Below, piece by piece: positions 37,210 to 47,046 of a stretch of 64,000 nucleotides of DNA (position 1 is the first letter of the stretch; each line of letters begins with the position of its first letter). The notes below the pieces were generated by a model. That model had not been told where the DNA came from and searched no databases. It worked only from the letters and a program-made list of their open reading frames with translations. This stretch comes from Arcticibacter pallidicorallinus (GTDB taxonomy: Bacteria; Bacteroidota; Bacteroidia; Sphingobacteriales; Sphingobacteriaceae), in assembly GCF_003002875.1 (NCBI RefSeq), contig NZ_PVTH01000002.1, positions 1-64,000 of the forward strand, in the 5' to 3' direction. The position numbers and the translations under genes are program-made.

Positions 37210-38796
37210 ATGAAAACTTTAAAGATATATATGCTTTCTCTGGCTCTTTTATCGGCTGGGGGCTGCAAGGATTTCCTCGATGTAGAGCCCATCACATCGG
37301 TAACTGAAACCAATTATTACAAAACGCCCCAAGATGCATATAAAGCTTTAGTGGGTTGTTATGACGGGTTACAAACGGTGTGGGGAGAAGGGATGAGCTT
37401 TCCGGTTGCCTCTGAGATCATGTCTGATAATTGCTTCGGTGGAGGGGGAGCTTCAGATAGTTACAATTATCAGATGGTTGATGAGTTTGACAAGCTACGT
37501 TCGCCTTCCGATCAGAACAACTTTGGTCCGAACTGGATTGCTTACTACAAGGCTATCTATCGTGCTAATGTGTTGATTAGTAAGATGGATCAAATAGAGT
37601 GGGGCGCAGATGCAGCATTAAGGAGCATCTATGAATCTGAAGTACGGTTTTTAAGGGCTTACCTCTACTTTGATATGGTAAGGCTTTTCGGTAATATTCC
37701 GCTTCTCGTCAGCCCTTCGGCCGAGAATCTGTCACAGTCTGCTCCAGACGAGGTGTATAAAGTCATTGCGTCAGACCTGAAGTTCGCAGCCGACAATTTG
37801 CCTGCCATTGCCTACAACGCACAGCCAGTTGCTAACCATGGAAGGGTAACTAAGTACGCCGCGGCGGCATTGTTAGCCCGGGTGTTTCTTTATTATACCG
37901 GATATTATGCAAAACCTGACCTTGTTGGCCTAGTTAGTAAAGCAGAGGCTCTTGCCTATCTGGAAAATATCATTTCCACCGGGGGGTACAGTCTGGTAAG
38001 CAATTTTGCTAATCTATGGCCTTCATCTTTAACAGCCTACGAAGGCGAAGATAACAAGGAAACGGTATTTGCGATAAAATATACCTATACCAGTGATTAT
38101 GATGGAAATACCGATGGAAACCACTGGATGGTCATGTTTGGAATGCGCGAGCAGTTTGTTTTTCCTTACGGAAATGGCTGGGGATTTGGCACGGTAAATC
38201 CGAAGCTTTATAATGCTTACACCGCCAGCGATAGTCGTAGGGCACCTTCAATAATTGCCGTAGCCGCGGAGAATGTTGGCTTCACAAACCAAAGCAAGCA
38301 AAGAGAATATTCCGGATTTTACGTTGAAAAGTATTCACCCCTGGTAGATGAGGCAGGGAATAGTGTTTCAGTAAACAAAGGTGCAGTTAACTTTATGATC
38401 GGCCAGTTTCAGGACTATGTTTCCATACGCTACTCTGATGTCTTGTTGATGGCTGCGGAACTAGGAAGTGCAAACGCACAAACGTATTTTGATGATGTCA
38501 GAAAACGTGCTTATCAGGAGGCGTTCACTCCGCTGCCCGTTACGCAAGATAACCTTATGAAAGAGCGGCGATTAGAGTTTGCTTTTGAGGGTATACGCTA
38601 TTGGGACCTTCTGCGACGTGGTGTTAACGTTGCTGCGCAGGAAATTGCAGAAAATACAACCCTGCTGAGTGCCGGTCAGAGTGCTCCGAAAGTTATATCT
38701 GCATCTAAAATTGTGGAGACGGGAGGATTGCAGCAAATTCCCTATACGCAGATTACGCTGTCTGACGGTGTTTTAAAACAGAACCCAGGTTGGTAA
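37210..38796 (+). CDS. SusD/RagB-like surface glycan-binding lipoprotein
   Basis: A 528-residue lipoprotein with a lipobox ending in Cys19 (LLSAGGC) and then KDFLDVEP, the common SusD start. The helical TPR-like core contains FLRAYLYFDMVRLFGNIPL, and the C-terminal RLEFAFEGIRYWDLLRRG is the family hallmark. It caps the SusC-like barrel and binds the incoming glycan. It is encoded directly after susC. Confidence 0.95.
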   Translation: MKTLKIYMLSLALLSAGGCKDFLDVEPITSVTETNYYKTPQDAYKALVGCYDGLQTVWGEGMSFPVASEIMSDNCFGGGGASDSYNYQMVDEFDKLRSPSDQNNFGPNWIAYYKAIYRANVLISKMDQIEWGADAALRSIYESEVRFLRAYLYFDMVRLFGNIPLLVSPSAENLSQSAPDEVYKVIASDLKFAADNLPAIAYNAQPVANHGRVTKYAAAALLARVFLYYTGYYAKPDLVGLVSKAEALAYLENIISTGGYSLVSNFANLWPSSLTAYEGEDNKETVFAIKYTYTSDYDGNTDGNHWMVMFGMREQFVFPYGNGWGFGTVNPKLYNAYTASDSRRAPSIIAVAAENVGFTNQSKQREYSGFYVEKYSPLVDEAGNSVSVNKGAVNFMIGQFQDYVSIRYSDVLLMAAELGSANAQTYFDDVRKRAYQEAFTPLPVTQDNLMKERRLEFAFEGIRYWDLLRRGVNVAAQEIAENTTLLSAGQSAPKVISASKIVETGGLQQIPYTQITLSDGVLKQNPGW

Positions 38797-38830
38797 GCAC
38801 AAAATAGGATGGATATTAAAAGATAAAGAC

Positions 38831-40198
38831 ATGATACGCTTTAATAAAATATGGAAAACTCTCCTTTTGCCATTCATCGTCATGATGTCATGCCAGAAGG
38901 AGAATTATAATTTGGAGCCGGCGATAGACAAGTCGGGCGTAAAATTCACCGTAGTTCAGGATTTAGCTGTGGACCCTGGAGGTAATACAGTGATCCTTAC
39001 AAATGAGACCCAGGGTGTCCTGCCGATATGGGATTACGGCACGGGGCGGTCTACCAGAATGCGAGATACGGTCAGGTTTGCCTTTAAAGGGAATTATATG
39101 GTCAAATTCTCAGTACTTTCCGGCGGGATGGAGGTTAAGATGGACTCCGTTCCTATTGTGGTTTCTGCTGACAATCTGAGCTACGTCCAGGATAAGGAAT
39201 GGATTGACCTGACTGGCGGACCTGGTAACGAGAAAGTCTGGCTGTTGGATACGGAGGGTAAAATGGGCGCAGGGCCGATAACATTTCTTAACCCCGCTAA
39301 CTTAAGCGAGGTATGGTGGTGGCCCGGACCAGCGGATGTTTATCCCGGTGTTATGGCGCCGGGTGATTACGGCTCAATGACTTTCAGCCTCATGGGCGGG
39401 CCTTTCTTCAGAAACGAGAAGCTAATAGAAGGAGGGATGAAGGAAAATGGAACTTTCTCTCTGAGCATCGCAACAAAAACGCTTACGCTCAATGGCGCAA
39501 CCATCCTGCGTTCGTACAAGCCTTCCAAAAACGGAATTACAGGTGTAAGCAACTGGTCTAAATACGACATAATAGAGGTGAGCGAGAATAGTCTTCGCCT
39601 GGGAGTCTTACGCGACAAGGACGTCGATGGGGAAGGTCCTGCTATTTTAGTCTATAATTTCATTTCGAAAGAATATTCAGATAACTGGGTTCCTGTGGAA
39701 ACCGGCCCGGATGAAGGTTTTAATCCGACGTTTAAGCGCGGGGAACTGCTAAGTATGCTGGCGGGCAGCAGTGCGTCTGGAAGAATCTGGCTCCTGGATG
39801 GCAGCGGTAATGCGGTTGACTGGATTGGAAAGGGCAAGGGCTGGACAAAGTCGTCAAACGACTCAAGAGACTGGGGCTGGAATGACTCCTGGGATGCGGT
39901 AGCCGGCAACTCCTGGATTTTGTTTGATCGCCTTGGTGGTCAAAATTATACCCGTAATCAAAATGGTATTTACACAAGAGGGCAGTTCACCATCAATGAG
40001 GAAACGAATGAAGTGACCTTGGTTGGTAACACGCTTATTCAAAATCCGGATAGTTGGATGAACCCGGTAAAAAATGTGTTTAAGGTTGTTAAGGCTTTCC
40101 CAGGCAAGGAAGCTAGCAAAGGCATCTGGTTGGGTACTTCCTATACTGCTGAAAAGGATGAATGGTTTGCGTTTCATTATGTGTTAGGTTCAAAGTAA
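38831..40198 (+). CDS. Surface glycan-binding lipoprotein of the PUL (SGBP-like)
   Basis: A 455-residue lipoprotein (lipobox Cys at MMSC, about residue 21). After a PKD/Ig-like N-terminal part (about residues 35-120; WDYGTG, RFAFKGNYMVKFSV) there are two similar regions with KVWLLD and RIWLLDGSG, each followed by WG/WND aromatic clusters, suggesting an internal duplication of a sugar-binding beta-sandwich. It occupies the SusE/F or SGBP position after susD. There is no catalytic motif. The ligand is unknown, but the tryptophan-rich stretches (EVWWWPGP, WGWNDSWD) suit glycan stacking. Confidence 0.8.
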   Translation: MIRFNKIWKTLLLPFIVMMSCQKENYNLEPAIDKSGVKFTVVQDLAVDPGGNTVILTNETQGVLPIWDYGTGRSTRMRDTVRFAFKGNYMVKFSVLSGGMEVKMDSVPIVVSADNLSYVQDKEWIDLTGGPGNEKVWLLDTEGKMGAGPITFLNPANLSEVWWWPGPADVYPGVMAPGDYGSMTFSLMGGPFFRNEKLIEGGMKENGTFSLSIATKTLTLNGATILRSYKPSKNGITGVSNWSKYDIIEVSENSLRLGVLRDKDVDGEGPAILVYNFISKEYSDNWVPVETGPDEGFNPTFKRGELLSMLAGSSASGRIWLLDGSGNAVDWIGKGKGWTKSSNDSRDWGWNDSWDAVAGNSWILFDRLGGQNYTRNQNGIYTRGQFTINEETNEVTLVGNTLIQNPDSWMNPVKNVFKVVKAFPGKEASKGIWLGTSYTAEKDEWFAFHYVLGSK

Positions 40199-40217
40199 TT
40201 GGTTTAGTTGGTTAGTA

Positions 40218-40247
40218 GATCCCTGTTCCATTGCAGGGGTCTTTTTT
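40218..40247 (+). terminator. Terminator-like hairpin inside the PUL
   Basis: GATCCCTG pairs with CAGGGGTC (one G-T pair) around 8 nt, followed by six Ts. It lies between the glycan-binding lipoprotein gene and GH2, whose ATG is 19 bases further on. It may end most transcripts and reduce GH2/GH43 expression. Confidence 0.75.
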
Positions 40248-40265
40248 ATTTAAAATTCCTGCGCT

Positions 40266-42695
40266 ATGTTCAAAGTTTTGCTTTTACTGGTTCTTTGTGT
40301 TTCGCAAACGCTGTTTGCCGGCGAGCTCCCCCGGCAGGTTATTGACTTCAATCATTCCTGGAAGTTTCATCTGGGAGATGTTCCTGAAGCTTCAAATCCC
40401 TTGTTTAAGGATGATGCCTGGCGATCGTTGAACTTGCCCCACGATTGGAGCATTGAAGGCGATTTTAGTAAAATTCACCCTGCTACGCCGGGTGGCGGGG
40501 CTCTGCCGGGAGGGATCGGCTGGTACCGCAAGAGTTTTGATGTTCCGGCATCGGACAAGAGCCGTATACTGTATATAGATTTCGATGGGGTATATCAAAA
40601 CAGTGAAGTCTGGATAAACGGTCACCACCTCGGCAAGAGACCTAATGGATATATTTCATTCAGGTACGAATTGTCCCGCTTTCTGCGATTCGGCAAGAGA
40701 AATGTTATCTCTGTGAAGGTGGATAACTCCCGGCAGCCTAACTCAAGATGGTATTCGGGATCGGGGATTTACCGGAGGGTTCGCCTCGTCAAGGTAAATC
40801 CTTTACATGTGCCTCAGTACGGTACTTTCGTGACAACTCCTGTTGTTTCTAAAGAGCGGGCAGACGTTTCGATAGAAACAACCGTTCTGAATGCTTCCGA
40901 TAAAAGAGCTGCGGTGAAATTAAATACGATAATCAGAGATGGCGAAGGAGTAGAAGTTACCTCTGTCTGGCATACTCAGCCAGTTGAGCCTGGAAAATCT
41001 GTACTTTTCAATCAAAAAACGGAGCTTTTAAATCCGCAGTTATGGTCGGTTGAAACGCCAGAGCTATATACCGGGGTGAGTCGCATATACATAGGCAATA
41101 AGTTGATGGATACCTATGAAACGAAGTTTGGTATTCGGACATTCCATTTTGACTCTGAAAAAGGTTTTACGCTGAATGGGGTTCCGGCCAAGATCCAGGG
41201 AGTTTGTAATCATCATGATTTAGGAGCACTTGGCTCTGCGTTTAACAGGCGTGCAGCGGAACGTCAATTGGAGATCCTAAAGGGAATGGGTTGTAACGGC
41301 ATTCGTACAGCTCATAACCCTCCTGCACCTGAGCTTCTCGAGCTCTGCGACAGGATGGGCTTTATCGTGATGAATGAAGCTTTTGACATATGGAAGAAGC
41401 AGAAGAATCTTTTCGATTATCATCTCGATTGGGAACAGTGGCACCGGAGGGATTTGGAGGACTTGGTCCGCCGTGACAGAAATCATCCCAGCATTTTTGT
41501 GTGGAGTGTCGGAAATGAGATTCAAGAGCAATGGGGAGACGAGGCGAAAGGTGATACTGTAGGGCGGGTGATTGCACGGGAACTTATCGCAATTGTCAGA
41601 GATCTGGACACTACCCGTGCGATTACCACGGCTAATAACGAGATAAATACATATAACAACCTGCTTAAATCCGGTGCCTTCGACTTGATCGGGTATAACT
41701 ACAACCATCGGCTTTGGAAAGATTTTCATAAGCGCTGGCCAGGGAAGAAGTTGGTCGTGACGGAAAGTACATCAGCTTTACAAACGAGAGGGCATTATGA
41801 TTTGATTCCTTTTGATACTATTCGCCGGTGGCCGGAGGCTTGGGATAAGCCTATCAAAGGGGGAGGGAATACAGACTTTACGGTTTCTGCATACGATCAT
41901 GTAAGCGCGCCCTGGGGTTCCACGCATGAGGAAAGCTTAAAAGAGCTTCATTATAGTCCCCATGTTTCTGGTATGTATGTATGGACTGGTTTTGATTATC
42001 TGGGCGAACCGACTCCATATACCTGGCCGGCCAGAAGCTCTTACTTTGGTATTGTGGATCTGGCAGGTTTCCCAAAGGATGTGTATTGGCTTTATAAAAG
42101 TGTGTGGACGGAAAAGCCCGTGCTTCATGTTTATCCGCACTGGAACTGGAAGGCAGGCGACACTGTGGATGTTGTGGCTTACTATAGTCAGGCCGATGAG
42201 GTCGAACTCTTTCTGAATGGAAAATCGCTTGGCTCTAAAAACAAAACTGGTCGTGTCATGCATGTAAAGTGGCGTGTGCCCTTTGAAAACGGGCATTTAT
42301 ATGCTGTTTCACGGAAGCAGGGGGCGGAGGTTTTAACAAAGGAGCTTCACACAGCCGGTAAGCCTGCTAAAATTGAGCTGATTGCAGACAGAAGTAGTAT
42401 CGGGGCAGATGGAAAGGATCTTTCTTTTATCACTGTTAAGATTCTGGACGATGAGGGAATTGTCGTACCGTCTGCGGACAATCTGATCAAATTTAAGGTG
42501 ACGGGACAGGGATTTCTGAATGCCGTGGATAATGGCAGTCCAACCAGCCACGAGCGGTTCAAGACTGACAGCCGAAAGGTCTTTAACGGGCTGGCTCTCG
42601 CAATTGTTCAGTCGTCTGGAGCAATAGGCGATATTAAGGTAGAGGCAACGTGTGCAGATTTACAGTCGGCTAAACTTGTTATAAAGGCTCAGTAG
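40266..42695 (+). CDS. Secreted GH2 glycosidase, probable beta-galactosidase
   Basis: An 809-residue enzyme with a signal peptide (to about residue 18, LFAGE). In order: the sugar-binding jelly roll (PHDWSIEGDF, GIGWYRKSF), Ig-like domain, (beta/alpha)8 barrel with acid/base Glu418 in WSVGNEIQEQ and nucleophile Glu500 in VVTESTS, a DUF4982-like domain (EVELFLNGKSLGSK) and a C-terminal Ig-like domain (IELIADRSSIGADGKDLSFI). This architecture is that of many PUL beta-galactosidases, including those of xyloglucan loci. Other GH2 activities such as beta-glucuronidase cannot be excluded. Confidence 0.88.
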   Translation: MFKVLLLLVLCVSQTLFAGELPRQVIDFNHSWKFHLGDVPEASNPLFKDDAWRSLNLPHDWSIEGDFSKIHPATPGGGALPGGIGWYRKSFDVPASDKSRILYIDFDGVYQNSEVWINGHHLGKRPNGYISFRYELSRFLRFGKRNVISVKVDNSRQPNSRWYSGSGIYRRVRLVKVNPLHVPQYGTFVTTPVVSKERADVSIETTVLNASDKRAAVKLNTIIRDGEGVEVTSVWHTQPVEPGKSVLFNQKTELLNPQLWSVETPELYTGVSRIYIGNKLMDTYETKFGIRTFHFDSEKGFTLNGVPAKIQGVCNHHDLGALGSAFNRRAAERQLEILKGMGCNGIRTAHNPPAPELLELCDRMGFIVMNEAFDIWKKQKNLFDYHLDWEQWHRRDLEDLVRRDRNHPSIFVWSVGNEIQEQWGDEAKGDTVGRVIARELIAIVRDLDTTRAITTANNEINTYNNLLKSGAFDLIGYNYNHRLWKDFHKRWPGKKLVVTESTSALQTRGHYDLIPFDTIRRWPEAWDKPIKGGGNTDFTVSAYDHVSAPWGSTHEESLKELHYSPHVSGMYVWTGFDYLGEPTPYTWPARSSYFGIVDLAGFPKDVYWLYKSVWTEKPVLHVYPHWNWKAGDTVDVVAYYSQADEVELFLNGKSLGSKNKTGRVMHVKWRVPFENGHLYAVSRKQGAEVLTKELHTAGKPAKIELIADRSSIGADGKDLSFITVKILDDEGIVVPSADNLIKFKVTGQGFLNAVDNGSPTSHERFKTDSRKVFNGLALAIVQSSGAIGDIKVEATCADLQSAKLVIKAQ

Positions 42696-42787
42696 CGTTT
42701 ATAACAAGTGCTAATGAATAAAACGGTATGATTATTATCGAATTTCTGATAACTTGCCTCTTCAACGACTAATGAAAAACTGCTATT

Positions 42788-43708
42788 ATGAAAGGATTCT
42801 GTTCTCTCCTGCTATTGTTTTTAACTTTTTCTGCCCTTGCCCAAGACGATAAAATTTATATGTTTTCCTATTTCAAAGGTAATGGGGAAGACGGTTTGCA
42901 TCTTGCATACTCTAGAGATGGTTACAAATGGGAGGCCTTGAAAGATGATCAGCCTTTCCTGTCACCTCAGGTTGGTAAAGATAAACTTATGCGCGATCCT
43001 TGTATAATAAGAGGAGGAGATGGGAAATTTCACATGGTTTGGACTGTTAGCTGGACGGATAAGGGTATTGGCTACGCCACCTCGGTAGATCTGGTTAACT
43101 GGTCCGATCAGAAGTTTATTCCTGTGATGCAACATGAAGAAGGTGCCAGAAACACCTGGGCACCTGAGATTACCTACGACAGTAAGTCGAAGACGTATAT
43201 GATTTACTGGGCAACTACGATAAGTGGGCGTTTTCCGGAGACTCAGGTGACCGCAGATGATGGTTATAATCACCGCATGTATTACGTTACTACCAGCGAT
43301 TTTGAATCCTTCAGCGACACGAAGTTGTTATACGACCCCGGCTTTAATGTTATAGATGCGTCTATCGTTAAGAATGGGAAGAGATGGGTCATGTTTCTTA
43401 AAGATGAAACACGTGAGCCTGCACAAAAAAATTTAAAATTAGCTTTTGCTAAACATCTTACCGGCCCATATACAAAGGCGGGTGAGCCGATCACTGGCAA
43501 TTACTGGGCTGAAGGGCCTACGGTACTCAGGCAGGGAAAGCGATGGCTTGTTTTTTTTGATAAATACAGAGATCATAGGTATGGAGCTATTGCCTCAACC
43601 GATTTAAATAGCTGGGAGGATGTGTCAGAGAAGATAAGTATGCCTAAAGGAATCAGACATGGCACCATCTTCACGATAACAGAAGCAGAATTTGCGAAGA
43701 TCAAGTAG
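42788..43708 (+). CDS. Secreted GH43-like five-bladed propeller glycosidase
   Basis: A 306-residue protein with a signal peptide (to about residue 19, SALAQ). The pattern MRDPCII with Asp70, NTWAPEITYD, and YWAEGPTV with Glu242 as probable general acid fit GH43/clan F. The catalytic base expected near the N-terminus is not clear: the place holds GNGEDGLHLAYSRDG, without a classic ADP motif. The activity may be alpha-arabinofuranosidase or beta-xylosidase/galactosidase. It is encoded 92 bases after GH2 on the same strand. Confidence 0.78.
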   Translation: MKGFCSLLLLFLTFSALAQDDKIYMFSYFKGNGEDGLHLAYSRDGYKWEALKDDQPFLSPQVGKDKLMRDPCIIRGGDGKFHMVWTVSWTDKGIGYATSVDLVNWSDQKFIPVMQHEEGARNTWAPEITYDSKSKTYMIYWATTISGRFPETQVTADDGYNHRMYYVTTSDFESFSDTKLLYDPGFNVIDASIVKNGKRWVMFLKDETREPAQKNLKLAFAKHLTGPYTKAGEPITGNYWAEGPTVLRQGKRWLVFFDKYRDHRYGAIASTDLNSWEDVSEKISMPKGIRHGTIFTITEAEFAKIK

Positions 43709-44079
43709 GCCGACTATAAGCTATCTGTTTCTTCCGCTGTCTGATGCACCGATACATATATGTACCACACTCCAGGTGCGAAGACCGTTATTCTCCAGTT
43801 TTCGCCCCTGAATATTATACTTTAGTTCATAGCTTAAAGCCGAATTTTAGGTGGAGGAAACGAGTAAATCACTGATAATCGGGTGCAGACACAAATAATA
43901 AATAATTATGTATTAATTAGAGAAATATTCCTACTTTGAGGCGCAGAAATTTATGGTGTTTATCGGACACTTACTAACACACACTTTGGAATTTGTTGGA
44001 GGTCATTATTGAAAGGAATGACGACCTTACGAGCCACAATGAGGCATATTGTAAATAATTAAACAGATATATAAACCAG
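43709..44079. other. 371-base intergenic region upstream of the sodium/sugar symporter
   Basis: No gene is seen. A TACTTTG box (43932-43938) resembles TAnnTTG promoters and would give a leader of about 135 bases. That leader holds a hairpin at 44000-44027 (AGGTC with GACCT, or the inner GTCATT with AATGAC) around ATTGAAAGG. No known riboswitch was recognised. Confidence 0.4.
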
Positions 44080-45759
44080 ATGAATACGCTTGACACGAAG
44101 GATTACATTGTTTTTCTTATCTATTTTGTGATAGTAGCAGGTTATGGACTGTGGATCTATAACCGTAAAAAAGCCGCGAGCATGGGCTCAAAGGACTACT
44201 TCCTCGCAGAAGGATCTTTAACCTGGTGGGCAATTGGTGCCTCCCTTATCGCATCAAATATTTCTGCTGAGCAATTTGTAGGGATGAGTGGCTCTGGTTT
44301 CCAAATCGGATTAGCTATTTCTGCATACGAGTGGATGGCTGCACTGACGCTCATTATCGTCGCGGTCTTCTTCATTCCGGTTTACTTGAAGAATAAGATT
44401 TTTACTATGCCCCAGTTCCTCCATCAGCGGTACAATGGAACAGTGGCGATGGTTATGGCCATTTTCTGGCTACTGCTGTATGTGGTGGTAAACTTAACTT
44501 CAATTTTGTACCTGGGAGCTATTGCTGTTAGTGCCATATCCGGTATTAGCTTAACGGTCTGTATGTATTTCCTGGCCTTTTTTGCGATCATCATCACACT
44601 AGGGGGTATGAAAGTTATTGGGTATACAGATGTTATTCAAGTATTCTTCCTAATCCTGGGTGGTTTGGCCACTACTTATCTGGCACTTAATCTGGTTGCT
44701 GAGCATTATGGTAGTTCCGGTGTATTAAGCGGATTTAGCCTTATGATGGACAAGGCTCCTGAACATTTTGAAATGATTCTGCATCAGGATAATGAAAACT
44801 TCCTCGATCTGCCGGGTCTGACTGTATTACTTGGTGGTCTATGGATTGTGAATCTGAACTATTGGGGATGTAATCAGTATATCGTTCAACGTGCTTTAGG
44901 TGCAGATCTTAAGACTGCACGCGAGGGTATCCTATTTGCGGCATTCTTGAAATTACTTATGCCGGTTATCGTGGTTCTTCCTGGTATCGCTGCATATATT
45001 CTTTTCAAAGAAGGATCAGGCACCTTCCCTACGGATATGACTATGAATGGTGAAGTCAATCAGGACAGAGCTTATCCTGTGTTGTTGAATTTACTTCCTC
45101 CAGGGCTTAAAGGTTTATCTTTTGCGGCCTTAACAGCTGCGGTTGTGGCGTCGCTTGCGGGTAAGGCAAATAGTATTGCTACGATCTTCACGCTGGATAT
45201 TTACCAAAAAGTATTTAATACCCAGGCTAGTGAAAAAAGATTGGTGAACGTTGGTAAGTTAAGTGTTGTTATTTCTATGATTCTGGGTGTTATTATTGCC
45301 CCACATTTGGGAATCGATAAAAAAGGTGGATTCCAATACATTCAGGAATATACAGGCTTTGTGTCTCCAGGTATCTTTGCCATGTTTATTCTTGGCTTCT
45401 TCTGGAAAAAAGCAACTTCAAGTGCTGCTTTGTTTGCAACGGTTGGTGGTTTCTTGTTCTCATTGGTGTTCAAATTCATGCCTGAATGGGTTGACTTAAG
45501 CTTCCTGATTCCTTACGGATTTGCAGTTAAGAGTGCTGCTTCAGGTCTGGTTGAAATTCCTTTCTTAGACAGGATGGGATTTGTATTTGTAATTTGTATG
45601 GTGGGTATGTACCTGATCAGTATGTACGAAAGCAGAAATGGTGTTAAACCTGTTTCTCTGGAAGTAGATACCAAGATGTTCAAAGCACATCCTGCATTTA
45701 TTGCAGGCTCAATCCTGGTTATCGGTATCCTTACTGCACTGTATACGATATTCTGGTAA
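44080..45759 (+). CDS. Sodium/sugar symporter (SSS family, SGLT-like)
   Basis: A 559-residue membrane protein with about 14 helices. SLTWWAIGASLIASNISAEQFVGMSGSG is the SSS signature close to the sodium site, and WGCNQYIVQRALGA and PGLKGLSFAALTAAVVASLAGKANS are typical of the vSGLT galactose/glucose branch. It carries a released monosaccharide across the inner membrane with sodium. It lies after the GH2/GH43 genes but has its own 371-base leader and terminator, so it is a separate unit that may serve the PUL sugars. Confidence 0.88.
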   Translation: MNTLDTKDYIVFLIYFVIVAGYGLWIYNRKKAASMGSKDYFLAEGSLTWWAIGASLIASNISAEQFVGMSGSGFQIGLAISAYEWMAALTLIIVAVFFIPVYLKNKIFTMPQFLHQRYNGTVAMVMAIFWLLLYVVVNLTSILYLGAIAVSAISGISLTVCMYFLAFFAIIITLGGMKVIGYTDVIQVFFLILGGLATTYLALNLVAEHYGSSGVLSGFSLMMDKAPEHFEMILHQDNENFLDLPGLTVLLGGLWIVNLNYWGCNQYIVQRALGADLKTAREGILFAAFLKLLMPVIVVLPGIAAYILFKEGSGTFPTDMTMNGEVNQDRAYPVLLNLLPPGLKGLSFAALTAAVVASLAGKANSIATIFTLDIYQKVFNTQASEKRLVNVGKLSVVISMILGVIIAPHLGIDKKGGFQYIQEYTGFVSPGIFAMFILGFFWKKATSSAALFATVGGFLFSLVFKFMPEWVDLSFLIPYGFAVKSAASGLVEIPFLDRMGFVFVICMVGMYLISMYESRNGVKPVSLEVDTKMFKAHPAFIAGSILVIGILTALYTIFW

Positions 45760-45790
45760 TATTAATAAGGACAACGATAAATTGTAAGAG

Positions 45791-45826
45791 AAGGGCTTCC
45801 TCGCTTTAGCGGGGAAGCCCTTTTTA
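45791..45826 (+). terminator. Terminator of the symporter gene
   Basis: AAGGGCTTCC (45791-45800) pairs with GGAAGCCCTT (45813-45822), with an inner CGCT/AGCG pair, followed by Ts. Confidence 0.85.
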
Positions 45827-45948
45827 TTTGATCCTGGCCAGCAAGACGTGAGATTGCCTACGAAGATTACTTCTTTATTGCCTAAAAGCACTCGTTGTAA
45901 ATGGATAGAGCAGAAATCGGGGTGCCTGATTTGAGGACCAAGCGTCAA

Positions 45949-45980
45949 TAAAAAAGCCGAACCTTCAAAAAGGCCCGGCT
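45949..45980 (-). terminator. Terminator of the fucP-lactonase-dehydrogenase operon
   Basis: On the minus strand AGCCGGGCCTT pairs with AAGGTTCGGCT (two G-U pairs) around a 4-nt loop and is followed by a T run. It lies 20 bases after the dehydrogenase stop. Confidence 0.85.
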
Positions 45981-46000
45981 CTTACTTATCATATTGAAGA

Positions 46001-47014
46001 TTACATTTCAATCATAGCTTTTATAACACCGTTTTTCGGGTCCAGCCATGACTCAAACTGATCTTTAACTTCATCGAACTTAACCCGGTGAGTGATGTAA
46101 GTAGCAGGATTAACCAATCCGTCTTTCATAGACTTGATAACATGTTCGAAGTCTTCCCGATGAGCATTTCTGCTGCTCATTAGCGTTCCTTCCCGCTTAT
46201 GGAACTCAGGATGACTAACAATAAGTTCGCCCTTCTGAAGCCCCACCAATACGTAGCGTGCCCCATGAGCCATATACATAAATCCGTTATTTATGGCTCG
46301 CTGACTTCCTGTAGCATCAATAACTACAGTAGGGTAGTCTCCGTTTGTTATCTCCTTAAGCTTAGCGTCAACATCATCACTCAAAGGATTGATTGTATAG
46401 TCAACCTTTAGTTTATCTTTGCAGAAGGTGAGTCTGTTATCGTTGATGTCCATTGAAATCACTTTGCCGCCTGCAATACGTGCAAATTCCATGATGCCCA
46501 GACCAATCGGTCCAGCGCCGATTACCAGCACAAATTCTCCTGGTTTTACATCCGCTCTGCTAACACCGTGAGCGCCAATTGCCAAAGGCTCTACAAGAGC
46601 AAGCTCATCTTCGCTAAGCCCCTCGCCGTGTATAAGTGAGTAGGAGGGAACCGACAAATATTCAGCCATTCCACCATCGATATGCACGCCGCAAACTTTA
46701 ATGCTGGTACAGCAGTTGCCTTTACCTGAACGACATGCAATGCATTCGCCGCAATTGAAGTAAGGTATAAAAGTAACTCTTTCCCCAGGAGTGAATCCCT
46801 CAGCATTGTCACCTTCAATAAACTCTGCAGCAAGCTCATGGCCTAGAACTCTTGGATATTCAAAAAATGGCTGTGAACCTTCAAATGCATGCAGATCCGT
46901 GCCGCAAATTCCAATACGCGTGATTTTAAGAATGGAATAATTCTTCCGTTGTGCAGGATATTCGCCATCCTGATAGCTGAAACTGCCAGGAGTCGTACAA
47001 ACTAATTTTCTCAT
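46001..47014 (-). CDS. Zinc-dependent medium-chain alcohol/sugar dehydrogenase
   Basis: A 337-residue MDR enzyme. The catalytic zinc site has RIGICGTDLHAF and GHELAAEF; the structural zinc site has CGECIACRSGKGNCC; GAGPIGLGIMEFA and the acidic SMDIND indicate an NAD cofactor. The open frame reaches 47086, but family homology starts at MRKLVCTTPG, so I use the ATG at 47014. Encoded with a fuconolactonase-like protein and a FucP-like importer, it may oxidise L-fucose or a related deoxysugar, or act later in that pathway. Sorbitol/galactitol-type dehydrogenase is the alternative. The substrate is inferred from context only. Confidence 0.85.
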   Translation of the reverse strand: MRKLVCTTPGSFSYQDGEYPAQRKNYSILKITRIGICGTDLHAFEGSQPFFEYPRVLGHELAAEFIEGDNAEGFTPGERVTFIPYFNCGECIACRSGKGNCCTSIKVCGVHIDGGMAEYLSVPSYSLIHGEGLSEDELALVEPLAIGAHGVSRADVKPGEFVLVIGAGPIGLGIMEFARIAGGKVISMDINDNRLTFCKDKLKVDYTINPLSDDVDAKLKEITNGDYPTVVIDATGSQRAINNGFMYMAHGARYVLVGLQKGELIVSHPEFHKREGTLMSSRNAHREDFEHVIKSMKDGLVNPATYITHRVKFDEVKDQFESWLDPKNGVIKAMIEM

Positions 47015-47046
47015 TAATAATAATTGAACAGCAAATCTAAAACAAA

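Noticed and set aside
41277-41729. 150-residue minus-strand frame opposite GH2
   Set aside because: It covers the GH2 catalytic barrel, which is unmistakable on the plus strand; no independent support.
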